64,000 bases of DNA from CAIJXB01 sp964455905. GTDB lineage: Bacteria; Chlamydiota; Chlamydiia; Chlamydiales; Rhabdochlamydiaceae. A model generated the notes under the pieces. It saw only the letters and a program-made list of their open reading frames with translations, was not told the origin of the DNA and did not search any database. The stretch spans positions 1-64,000 of the forward strand of contig CAYVYN010000005.1 in the NCBI GenBank assembly GCA_964455905.1, read 5' to 3'. The position numbers and the translations under genes are program-made. This document shows, in pieces, positions 44,702 to 52,162 of the stretch (the stretch's first letter is position 1; each line of letters starts with the position of its first letter).

Positions 44702-45841
44702 TTAAAGACAAGACTTTGACTTGAGAAAGGCCATAATCTTGTCAAAAACACCGCTTTTCTTCCATCTTCTCTCCTGAGATTTCAGCGCTTCTCTAAAAGC
44801 TGGCGAAGACGACACCTTCGCTAACGATAGTTCTTCTTTTATGCGCCATAATAAAGCATTCATCATCTCTCTTGGATCATACGAAGAATTCATCCCTCTT
44901 CCTTTCATGATTTCGGGGAATTTACTACAAATCTCTTTCCAATCCTTTTCCAATATCGGATCTAAATGAAGCTTAGCCTTTGTATCGATCAGGCTTTTTT
45001 TCACCTTTTCAAGTACTTCTTCGTCACAAGCCGGGCGAAATGAGATTGCCGTGACCTTCTTCCCTTTTTCACCCCATATACTTTCTGAAGCTGCTTTGAT
45101 ATGATCATTCACCTGCATTGCCGATAGAGGCGCTCCCGTACTTGTCGAAAAAACAAAAACGGAATCCTCTAAAATGTATTGGCAGAGTCGCCGCCAAATA
45201 GCATCAGGAAGGTGGGTAACCAAAATCTTTGTACCGTCATAAGAAAAGCGAATCCAGTTTTTGGCGTTTTTGCCGCCATCTGGAGCCACATCTTCAACTT
45301 GCAATCTCACAACATCTTCCAAGGAAATATATACTCCCCCATCTTGAAACGCCTGATTAATTTTCCATAAAATCTCACAAATAAGAGCCGATTGAGGAAA
45401 TTTTTCTCTTAATACATTCCGAATTTTTCTGTATTTCGAAAGGCTCAAGGGCTTCACTGTTCGCTCTTCCGTACTTAAACGACGAATAGTCTTACTTTTT
45501 TTATTCCGAGAAGGTCTCCTTACTCCCCTTTTCACCCATTCGATAGGTATATCTCCATTCCTTCTGCAAACGCATCTCAGTTCCTCATCCGACAAAGAAG
45601 AAAGATCCAAACATTCCGTTACTAAATTCCAGATTTTATCTTTTGCAGACGTGATATCTCTTATCTTAAGTGCGGGTAATGTCGGACCTTCCATCAATTC
45701 AATTGAACAAATTCTTAACTCTCCAGACTCGTCATCATAGGCTGCTGCAGGGACGTAGAACATCGGAAGTTTAACCCAACGTCCCTTATAAAAAGCTAGG
45801 GTAAAAGCTCGAAGAAATTCCGGTTTCATGATCTTAGACAC
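44702..45841 (-). CDS. Recombinase-like protein, probably catalytically inactive
   Basis: A 379-residue protein read from a GTG at 45841; an ATG four codons later (45829) is an alternative start. Residues about 170-270 follow the tyrosine-recombinase catalytic fold: YISLEDVVRLQVEDV (where active enzymes have a G-x-R motif), a strand and ILVTHLPDAIWRRL, VFVFSTSTGAPLSAMQVNDHIKAA, then a block around ISFRPAC where active enzymes have HxLRH. The Arg, His and Tyr nucleophile are not recognisable. It starts 5 nt after the integrase stop and is likely co-translated with it, so a regulatory or accessory role in recombination is plausible. Fold assignment rests on pattern only. Confidence 0.6.
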   Translation of the reverse strand: MSKIMKPEFLRAFTLAFYKGRWVKLPMFYVPAAAYDDESGELRICSIELMEGPTLPALKIRDITSAKDKIWNLVTECLDLSSLSDEELRCVCRRNGDIPIEWVKRGVRRPSRNKKSKTIRRLSTEERTVKPLSLSKYRKIRNVLREKFPQSALICEILWKINQAFQDGGVYISLEDVVRLQVEDVAPDGGKNAKNWIRFSYDGTKILVTHLPDAIWRRLCQYILEDSVFVFSTSTGAPLSAMQVNDHIKAASESIWGEKGKKVTAISFRPACDEEVLEKVKKSLIDTKAKLHLDPILEKDWKEICSKFPEIMKGRGMNSSYDPREMMNALLWRIKEELSLAKVSSSPAFREALKSQERRWKKSGVFDKIMAFLKSKSCL

Positions 45842-45846
45842 CGCTC

Positions 45847-46959
45847 CTACCCTATAAAATTTTTATTCATTCGATCAACAACCGTATGCTTATGAGAATC
45901 ACTCAAATGAGCATACCTTTTAACCATGGCTAGAGTCTTATGTCCTAAAATATCTGCAATTTCTGCAAGAGAGGCCCCGCTCATGGCTAGGTAACTTGCG
46001 GCACAATGTCTAAGGTCATGGAACCGAAAGTCTTTAATCTCGGCTTTTGCTAACGCTATAGTCCATGGACTTCTAAGTTGAGTTGGCTTTTGAGCCTTTT
46101 GAACCCTTTCAATCTCTCCTTTTTGTAAAACACGAGATGAAGGCGTCGATCTCAATTTAGGAAAAAGAAGACTAGTGTCGATACGGCGCTTCTTCTCAAG
46201 CTGAGCAAGTAACTCAATCGCTTGCCCGGCAATCGGAACAGCTCGACGCTCTCCGTTTTTTGTTTCATGCAGAATAATACGCTTCCGCGCCAGATCAACA
46301 TCAATCCAAGTAAGACTAATGATTTCTCCATATCTCATCCCCGTTGATATGGCGAGTAGAACGACCGGGAAGAGGTGAGGATTGGTACTTTCTTTACAAG
46401 CAAGCAACAGTCGTTCCCTTTCTCCTTCTTCCAAGAATCTAACTCTCCCTCTAGATTCCTTAAGCTTTGTAACCTTACGCACGGGAGAGTCTTCTATCCA
46501 CCCCCACTCTTTAGTTGCTACTGTAAATGCGTGACTTAATGCGCTAAGATATCTAACTACTGTCGCCCCAGATCGTTGAGTACCCCTATATGTAGTACCT
46601 CTAAAAAGCTCATCTCTTTTTTCAGCAATCAAAGCTGGCGTTACCTCCGCCAATGAATAGCTTCCGAGCTGCTCTTTCCACCAAAGAAGCTGCGCCGTTT
46701 GCTTTTTTTTGCTCTTTTCTTTTTGAGGTAGAACATCACGAATATAGCGATCGATTAATTCGCCTAAGGTATGCTTCTTCGCTTCAACAGTTTTAAAGTG
46801 CCTTCCTTCTCGGATTGCTGACTCCGTGTCTTGCGCCCATCTCTTCGCATCAGTTAACCTCGCATGCGTAGAAGTCTGAGGAGGGAATCCTTTTAACCTC
46901 ACCTTAACCCTGTACTGCACTTTCCCTTCTTTAGTCTCTCTCTTTTCAATGACTGCCAT
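45847..46959 (-). CDS. int: Tyrosine recombinase (phage-type integrase)
   Basis: Site-specific recombinase that inserts and excises the element at tRNA-Tyr. The ATG at 46959 (370 residues) follows AAAGGAGAG; an upstream in-frame GTG adds 31 unlikely residues. An N-terminal arm-binding domain (about 1-70, KVRLKGFPPQTSTHARLTDA), SAM-like core-binding domain (about 80-170) and catalytic domain follow. Catalytic residues are visible: Arg in STGMRYGEIISL, HDLRHCAASYL, then LGHKTLAMVKRYAHLS with the Tyr nucleophile. It is intact and lies 309 bp from the tRNA end of the element, as usual. Confidence 0.95.
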   Translation of the reverse strand: MAVIEKRETKEGKVQYRVKVRLKGFPPQTSTHARLTDAKRWAQDTESAIREGRHFKTVEAKKHTLGELIDRYIRDVLPQKEKSKKKQTAQLLWWKEQLGSYSLAEVTPALIAEKRDELFRGTTYRGTQRSGATVVRYLSALSHAFTVATKEWGWIEDSPVRKVTKLKESRGRVRFLEEGERERLLLACKESTNPHLFPVVLLAISTGMRYGEIISLTWIDVDLARKRIILHETKNGERRAVPIAGQAIELLAQLEKKRRIDTSLLFPKLRSTPSSRVLQKGEIERVQKAQKPTQLRSPWTIALAKAEIKDFRFHDLRHCAASYLAMSGASLAEIADILGHKTLAMVKRYAHLSDSHKHTVVDRMNKNFIG

Positions 46960-47090
46960 CGATCTCTCCTTTGATGGCCAACAATATACAAAAGCTCGCA
47001 ATATTAAACAACGAGGGATTATCATTCCCACAGCATATTGAACACAAACCACTGATAAACAAAATGTTAATATTTTTCAAAATACAAAAA

Positions 47091-47110
47091 GGACACTAAT
47101 GGGACACTAA
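47091..47110 (-). promoter_or_regulatory. Paired GGACAC boxes upstream of int (putative arm sites)
   Basis: GGACACTAA occurs at 47091-47099 and 47102-47110, spaced 11 bp. Read on the minus strand it is the TGTCC box seen at the left end. It also overlaps the likely promoter zone of int, so it could couple recombination and expression. Confidence 0.5.
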
Positions 47111-47196
47111 GAAAAAAAATCACATGATTCTCGGAGAAAAAGCTTGATCAGATAAGACTTTGACCATGAACTAAAGTTGGAAATTCTTGAGAATGA

Positions 47197-47214
47197 GTGT
47201 CCCATCCGTGTCCT
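47197..47214 (+). promoter_or_regulatory. Second pair of TGTCC boxes near the right end
   Basis: GTGTCCCA at 47197 and GTGTCCT at 47208, again 11 bp apart and in opposite orientation to the pair at 47091, about 55 bp from the repeat. Arrangement of inverted paired boxes is typical of integrase arm regions. Confidence 0.5.
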
Positions 47215-47267
47215 ATGAAGGAATTAAACGAGCTTATTTTAATGATGAATTTTTTAGAGATTTTGTC

Positions 47268-47329
47268 TATGAAAAATGGGGGCGGTGTGACTCGAACACA
47301 CGAAACCCGAAGGTGAGGGATTTACAGTC
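47268..47329 (-). repeat. Right attachment site within intact tRNA-Tyr
   Basis: The 62-bp copy identical to 37283-37344. Here the repeat is joined to the tRNA 5' half, so the tRNA is complete and its 3' half was supplied by the element. Confidence 0.92.
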
Positions 47330-47358
47330 CCTTGCAATTGCCGCTATGCGACACCCCC
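47277..47358 (-). tRNA. tRNA-Tyr (GUA)
   Basis: An 82-nt long-variable-arm tRNA: acceptor GGGGGTG / CGCCCCC, anticodon loop CTGTAAA giving GTA, extra arm around CACCTTCGGGTT, T-loop TTCGAGT. It follows tRNA-Thr by 12 nt on the same transcript. It is the integration site of the 10-kb element and remains complete. Confidence 0.96.
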
Positions 47359-47370
47359 ACAAGAAAGATG

Positions 47371-47443
47371 TGCTGGCGAAAGGAATTGAACCCTCAACCG
47401 CCCGATTACAAGTCGGGTGCTCTACCAATTGAGCTACACCAGC
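47371..47443 (-). tRNA. tRNA-Thr (UGU), second copy
   Basis: Identical in all 73 nt to the copy at 29727-29799: anticodon loop CTTGTAA. It heads the tRNA-Thr/tRNA-Tyr transcript driven by a promoter at 47459-47487. Confidence 0.96.
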
Positions 47444-47458
47444 GTACGATGTGGAAAT

Positions 47459-47487
47459 GTATAACAAAATAGACACTTTCCACACAA
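47459..47487 (-). promoter_or_regulatory. Promoter of the tRNA-Thr/tRNA-Tyr transcript
   Basis: Minus-strand TTGTGT (47482-47487) and TTATAC (47459-47464) are separated by 17 nt. The region resembles the promoter of the first tRNA-Thr copy in spacing and in a shared TTTTGTTATA segment. Confidence 0.65.
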
Positions 47488-47505
47488 GAACTTTTCTATA
47501 AAAAT

Positions 47506-47721
47506 CTAATTTTTCTGATTTCCGCCTAGAGAACGCTCTATTTCAGACCCTTCTTTCTTTAAAGCTGATACACTTTTAAAAAAAGAACGAGTCACATTTT
47601 GAATAGAGCTCTCGCTCAAAGACACTTGAACCTTAGAGCGAAGAGTCCCAGATTCACAACATTTTTTAAATTTCTTCCCAGAACCACAAGGGCAAGGATC
47701 ATTTCTATTGCATTTTTCCAT
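47506..47721 (-). CDS. Small SEC-C motif zinc-binding protein
   Basis: A 71-residue protein whose first half is a SEC-C motif: NDPCPCGSGKKFKKCC (about 7-22) with the four Cys ligands. The same motif at the SecA C-terminus binds zinc and SecB; stand-alone forms have unknown roles, possibly ribosome or chaperone related. GGAG precedes the ATG by 6-7 nt. It is immediately upstream of the tRNA-Thr promoter on the same strand. Confidence 0.85.
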   Translation of the reverse strand: MEKCNRNDPCPCGSGKKFKKCCESGTLRSKVQVSLSESSIQNVTRSFFKSVSALKKEGSEIERSLGGNQKN

Positions 47722-47817
47722 TTAAGACTCCATTTATTAGTTAAAAGAAAATTTCTCTCGCAATTTCTTCTCAAAGCAAGTATAATCGACCAGTAAAATA
47801 ACTCAAATCAATTCACC

Positions 47818-48579
47818 ATGACTGAATTAAAAATATCGCTTCCTATCGCAAGCCCCCCCTGGACTTTTCTAGGAAGAAAACTAGAAAGCCTTTGCAGGAA
47901 AGCATTACACACTTTTGCTCTTGTAGAAGGCGTCGAAAAACTTGGAATAGCTCTAAGTGGAGGAAAAGACAGCCTGACAATGCTATATCTTTTAAAAGCT
48001 ATTTCAGGTCGAGGGTTTCCAAATTTTTCCCTTCACGCATTCCATGTGCAAGGTGAATTCTCCTGTGGATCCTCAATCGACAATCATTTTCTTCAATCAA
48101 TTTGCGACGCCCTCTCCATCCCTCTTACGATTTGCGTGTCAAAACAAAAAAGAGAAACCCTAGAATGCTATAGCTGCTCGAGAGAGCGAAGAAGTCTTAT
48201 TTTTAACGCAGCAAAAGAAAATGGCATTACGACGATAGCTTTTGGACACCACAAAGACGACAGCATACAAACTCTACTAATGAACCTGTTCCACAAAGCA
48301 GAATTCGCAGCAAATCTCCCTAAAATTCCAATGTACGACTATGGAATCACAATTATCCGCCCGCTCATATACACCTCAGAAGAAGAAATCAAAGAATTCG
48401 CAAAACTATACGGGTTCAATAGGATTACTTGTCAATGCCCTGTGGGTCAAAACTCCCTAAGAAAAAAAACAGAAAACATCTTAAAAGAACTAGAAGAAAC
48501 ATTTCCAAACATTCGAGATAACCTTTCTCAAGCCAGCTTCACTTACGCATCAGATAAAGCTCTAAAAAAAAGAACCTAA
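47818..48579 (+). CDS. TtcA-like tRNA thiolation protein
   Basis: A 253-residue PP-loop ATPase of the TtcA group, which 2-thiolates C32 of certain tRNAs with help of an iron-sulfur cluster. The PP-loop SGGKDSLTML (about 44-53), the first CysxxCys (ECYSCSRERR, about 119-128), FGHHKDDSIQT, and a last Cys pair (TCQCP) are visible. No clear Shine-Dalgarno is seen before the ATG. Active substrate (C32 versus other tRNA positions) is not proven. Confidence 0.87.
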   Translation: MTELKISLPIASPPWTFLGRKLESLCRKALHTFALVEGVEKLGIALSGGKDSLTMLYLLKAISGRGFPNFSLHAFHVQGEFSCGSSIDNHFLQSICDALSIPLTICVSKQKRETLECYSCSRERRSLIFNAAKENGITTIAFGHHKDDSIQTLLMNLFHKAEFAANLPKIPMYDYGITIIRPLIYTSEEEIKEFAKLYGFNRITCQCPVGQNSLRKKTENILKELEETFPNIRDNLSQASFTYASDKALKKRT

Positions 48580-48655
48580 AATCTCTATTTACTATTTGCG
48601 TAAAAAAAGAAAACTTGGCTAGATATAAGCTAAAACTACCTCAGGATTTTGCCTT

Positions 48656-50113
48656 ATGTTTTTATACGAACTTTCTGCTGTGATCATATATTTCACCTTA
48701 GTCTTTGCAATTGGGGTGTTATCCTACCGCAAGCAACTGTCAGCTGCAGATTTTATTATTGGAGGCCGATCCCTTAATTACTGGCTCACCGCCTTAGCGG
48801 CCCACGCAAGCGACATGAGCAGTTGGCTGTTTATGGGCTATCCTGCTTTAATTTTTATCGGCGGTCTATTCAGCGTATGGGCTGCTATCGGTCTTATCCT
48901 ATTTATGTTTTTAAACTGGCAACTAGTGGCTCCTAGAATCCGGATAGCAACCGAACAATATAATACGCTAACCTTTTCTTCTTTCTTTGAAAGTCGATTC
49001 GCAGATTCCTCTGGAAAAATTCGAATTTTTACAGCACTAATGTCACTTTTCTTCTATACAATATACATATCTGCAGCACTTGTAGCTTTAGGAATACTCC
49101 TAGAAACACTCTTTGCAATCAACTACTCTCTTGGAGTCTTTTTAGGAATCCTTATTGTAATTCCTTACGTATTCATCGGAGGGTATAGAACCCTTGCTTG
49201 GATCGACTTGTTTCAGGGATGCTTTCTACTTTGCGTAATTGTCTTTGTTCCTTTTTACATCCTACCAAAAATTGGTGGCTGGGAAAACATAAGCCTTTCG
49301 ATGAATACAAAACAACTGTCAGAATCCTTATTTCCTAATTTCAACCTGACAACACTACGCGATATTCTTTTAACAACAACAGGCTGGGGCCTTGGTTATT
49401 TCGGACAACCTCATATTGTAACTAAATTTATGGGAATTAAAAACACACACGAAATTCCTAAATCAAAATGGATAGGAATGGCTTGGATGACAGCCTCTTT
49501 AACTGCAGCTACATTAGTAGGCCTTGTTGGAATAGCTTACTTTTCAAATGGGATACAAAACCCAGAAGAAATTTTCATAGAGCTCGTTAAAAACAACTTT
49601 CACCCGTTTTTCATAGGATTTATCCTATGCGCAATTTTAGCGGCAACAGTAAATGCTATGAGCTCTCAAGTTCTTGTTGTTTCCTCTAGCCTAACAGAAG
49701 ATTTTTACAAAAGAATCATCCACAAAAATGCACCCTCAAAAGAGCTTCTTCTTGTTTCAAGACTGGGGGTTGTCCTGATATCATTAATTGCATTTTTCAT
49801 TTCCTACGGAAAAATCAACAGCATTTATTCATTAGTTTTATATGCATGGTCTGGTCTTGGAGCTTCTTTCGGCCCCCTACTCCTACTTTCGCTTTATTCG
49901 AAAAAAATTAACCGTCATGGCGCTTGGGCTGGAATTTTAATTGGAGGAATTGCAGCAGGTTTGTGGCCGTACTTCGATCGATTTCTTTCGATAAAAATTC
50001 CAGCAATCCTTCCTGCTTTTGTCTTAAGTTTTTCTATGATTATTCTTATTTCATGGATTACAGAAAGAAAAAAGAAAATCCACCCCGAAATTCCAATTGG
50101 AGAAAGCTCATAA
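48656..50113 (+). CDS. Sodium:solute symporter (PutP-like)
   Basis: A 485-residue inner-membrane protein of the SSS family with about thirteen membrane segments. The block ADFIIGGRSLNYWLTALAAHASDMSSWLFMG (split by position 31-62) and GGYRTLAWIDLFQG and GWGLGYFGQPHI are PutP/PanF-type signatures; proline or another small amino acid is the likely substrate, taken up with Na+. In an intracellular bacterium it would serve nutrient uptake. The glycosyltransferase-like gene overlaps its 3' end. Confidence 0.9.
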   Translation: MFLYELSAVIIYFTLVFAIGVLSYRKQLSAADFIIGGRSLNYWLTALAAHASDMSSWLFMGYPALIFIGGLFSVWAAIGLILFMFLNWQLVAPRIRIATEQYNTLTFSSFFESRFADSSGKIRIFTALMSLFFYTIYISAALVALGILLETLFAINYSLGVFLGILIVIPYVFIGGYRTLAWIDLFQGCFLLCVIVFVPFYILPKIGGWENISLSMNTKQLSESLFPNFNLTTLRDILLTTTGWGLGYFGQPHIVTKFMGIKNTHEIPKSKWIGMAWMTASLTAATLVGLVGIAYFSNGIQNPEEIFIELVKNNFHPFFIGFILCAILAATVNAMSSQVLVVSSSLTEDFYKRIIHKNAPSKELLLVSRLGVVLISLIAFFISYGKINSIYSLVLYAWSGLGASFGPLLLLSLYSKKINRHGAWAGILIGGIAAGLWPYFDRFLSIKIPAILPAFVLSFSMIILISWITERKKKIHPEIPIGESS

Positions 50114-50859
50114 CACATACAAAAGGCGTTATTGTAGGAACAGATCAAACAACAGCCTGGTTATTACCCTGGTGGTGGCGACATTACAACAAACACAACT
50201 CTTTGCCAGTTACTTTTGTCGATTTTGGATTATCACCTGAAACCATTTCCTGGTGCAAAGAACGAGGATCAGTCCTTACATTAAAAAACAAAGGCTTCGT
50301 CACCCCTAAAGAAAAAATTGACAAATCCCTCGCTGAAGAATGGGAAAACTTGTATGGAAAAAATGTCTGGCAAGCAAGAGAAGGTTGGTTTTACAAACCA
50401 TTTGCGATGTTACTATCTCCTTACGAAACCACTCTCTGGATAGATCTTGACTGTGAACTATGCAACTCTATAGAACCGATTTTCGATCTTCTTAGCAAAG
50501 ACGATGAAATTTCCATTCTTAAAGATCCTGGCCGAGAAAAAATTTATAATAGCGGAGTTGTTTTATTTAGAAAGAAAAACAAACTCATTGAAAAGTGGGC
50601 AAAAACATGCCTAACTACCAACAGCCAATTCATCGGAGACGACTACATCCTCTCTTATTTAATCGAAAAAGAAAATTACAAAATCAAGGACCTACCATCC
50701 GATTATCACTGGATGGCAGGCCTTGGAATGAATCCTAAAGCAACAATCATTCACTGGGCCTCTAACTGGGGAAAATTATTTATTGAAACCACAGGAGGCT
50801 ACCAAGACTACAAAGAATCCTTGTTAAAAAATCACCTATTTACAGCAGATACCAACTAA
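50053..50859 (+). CDS. Glycosyltransferase-like protein (GT-A fold, GT8-like)
   Basis: A 268-residue protein with the nucleotide-sugar-binding hints of a GT-A fold: GVIVGTDQ near the start, FVDFGL, a DxD-type LWIDLDCELCN (about 132-142), then NSGVVLF and the late HWASNWGK. The ATG at 50053 is the first good start; it lies 61 nt inside the 3' end of the symporter gene, without a visible Shine-Dalgarno. A later start near KGVIVGTD is not excluded. The acceptor is unknown, possibly LPS or a surface glycan. Confidence 0.7.
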   Translation: MDYRKKKENPPRNSNWRKLITHTKGVIVGTDQTTAWLLPWWWRHYNKHNSLPVTFVDFGLSPETISWCKERGSVLTLKNKGFVTPKEKIDKSLAEEWENLYGKNVWQAREGWFYKPFAMLLSPYETTLWIDLDCELCNSIEPIFDLLSKDDEISILKDPGREKIYNSGVVLFRKKNKLIEKWAKTCLTTNSQFIGDDYILSYLIEKENYKIKDLPSDYHWMAGLGMNPKATIIHWASNWGKLFIETTGGYQDYKESLLKNHLFTADTN

Positions 50860-50892
50860 CGTATAATAAAAGGGAAAAAGGAGAATCCTATA

Positions 50893-51675
50893 ATGAAAAA
50901 GCCCTTAGTATTACTTGTAAATGACGATGGAATTGGAGCTCCGGGATTAAGACACCTCTGGAGCAGCCTAAAAGACTTCTGCGACACCTTAATTGTTGCT
51001 CCTGCTTCCGATCAATCAGGAGTGGGCCTCAGTGTTACTCTAAGAAAACCACTGCATATTGAAGAAGTAGAGTGGGAAGAAAAGACCCCTGCTTGGAAAA
51101 TATCAGGCACACCTACAGACTGCATTAGAATGGCCTTAAACGTAATCTTGAAAAATCCACCCGATATTATTGTTTCAGGAATCAATAAAGGCACTAATTC
51201 AGGCCGAAATTTACTTTACAGTGGAACGGTTGGAGGAGTGATCGAAGGAGCCATGAGAGGAATCCCTGGAATTGCTTTTTCTTGTGAAAGCTTTACACAC
51301 CCTCACTATCAAGCATTTGAGTCTCAAACGTTTCCTTTAGTCGAGTATCTCTTATCACACCCCCTGCCCCAAGGAAGTTTCCTTAATGTTACATTCCCCT
51401 CTTCTCACGACTTCAAACATAAAGGATGCCGACTCGCGCGCCAAGGCATGAGCTACTACAAAGAACACCCCGTCAAAGGAGTCCACCCTGAAGGCCGAGA
51501 ATACTACTGGATGGGCGGGATTCATGAAGATCACGCGGAACATGAAGAAAGCGATGTGCAGCTTTTAAAAGCCGGTTACATCACAGTCGTTCCTGTGCAA
51601 GTAAAAGAGCTAACAGACCTTTCTTCGCTAGAAGCAAGGAAGAAGTTATTTGACATGCGCTTTCAGTTGAAGTAA
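50893..51675 (+). CDS. surE: 5'/3'-nucleotidase SurE
   Basis: Metal-dependent nucleotidase of stationary-phase/nucleotide-pool housekeeping. Opening LLVNDDGIGAPG (acidic metal pair at about 9-10), APASDQSGVGLSVT, GTPTDCIRMA, VSGINKGTNSGRNLLYSGTVGGVIEGA are all diagnostic. The length is 260 residues. AAGGAG lies upstream of the ATG. Its 3' end overlaps the convergent lipoprotein gene by 13 nt. Confidence 0.95.
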   Translation: MKKPLVLLVNDDGIGAPGLRHLWSSLKDFCDTLIVAPASDQSGVGLSVTLRKPLHIEEVEWEEKTPAWKISGTPTDCIRMALNVILKNPPDIIVSGINKGTNSGRNLLYSGTVGGVIEGAMRGIPGIAFSCESFTHPHYQAFESQTFPLVEYLLSHPLPQGSFLNVTFPSSHDFKHKGCRLARQGMSYYKEHPVKGVHPEGREYYWMGGIHEDHAEHEESDVQLLKAGYITVVPVQVKELTDLSSLEARKKLFDMRFQLK

Positions 51676-52085
51676 TTTTCTTTTTGCTTTGCTACTAATT
51701 TCTCATGAGCATCGAGTCTAAGCATCGCTTCTTTTTCCGCTTTCTCGATGCACTCTCTGCCACCCTCTAGCGTGTAAATTCTTTTTAATTCACCCAGGAG
51801 AGACTCGTTTAAAATTTGATTATTAAGAAAAAAATAAATTTCAGAATTTCTAATCTGTTTTTTTTGCTGAAAAGATCGCGCCGAAATCAATAAATCTACA
51901 ATTTTATCAAAATGTTTCTTTAAAACAGGTTCCATTAAAGCCAAATCTTCACGTGACTCTATAGAACGAAGATCCTTCAATAAAAGACGTACACGCACCG
52001 CTCCCGCCGCTTGAAAATCTTCCATAGAAGCCGGCTGGCAAGAAACCAAAAAAATCATACAAAGAAATAGTATCCTAATACGCAT
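51663..52085 (-). CDS. Putative lipoprotein
   Basis: A 140-residue protein with a signal peptide and lipobox LVSC (about 13-16), followed by a charged helical mature part. No homology recognised. The ATG at 52085 follows AAGAAGGA. It overlaps surE convergently by 13 nt. The mature region (Gln/Glu/Lys rich, ending KQKENYFN) may anchor to an envelope partner; function unknown. Confidence 0.72.
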   Translation of the reverse strand: MRIRILFLCMIFLVSCQPASMEDFQAAGAVRVRLLLKDLRSIESREDLALMEPVLKKHFDKIVDLLISARSFQQKKQIRNSEIYFFLNNQILNESLLGELKRIYTLEGGRECIEKAEKEAMLRLDAHEKLVAKQKENYFN

Positions 52086-52162
52086 AAGTCCTTCTTTCCA
52101 AATTAAAAAAACTTCTAATTTTTCACTAGGTGATTATCTCAAAATTAGGTAGAATTTATCAC

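Larger units (their letters stand above)
37283..47329. mobile_element. 10-kb integrated element in tRNA-Tyr with satellite-like gene set
   Basis: Bounded by a perfect 62-bp direct repeat of the tRNA-Tyr 3' half. Contents from the right end: integrase, inactive recombinase-like protein, AlpA/Xis-like HTH, primase/helicase-like replication protein, unknown protein, small terminase, unknown small protein, large terminase (all minus), two exported small proteins (plus) and an XRE repressor (minus). No capsid, portal, tail, protease or lysis gene is visible. The replication and integrase genes look visibly richer in G and C than the neighbouring chromosome. The order int-xis-primase-terminase is that of phage-inducible chromosomal islands; a degenerate prophage is the alternative. 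Confidence 0.88.

Noticed and set aside
29727..47443. CRISPR array or IS element in the accessory region
   Set aside because: I looked for regularly spaced short repeats and transposase motifs; the only arrays are the in-frame 180-bp coding repeats and there is no transposase.
47187..47485. Open frames across the tRNA-Tyr/tRNA-Thr genes, similar to one over the first tRNA-Thr
   Set aside because: They are translations of tRNA genes; the shared peptide arises only from the identical tRNA-Thr copies.
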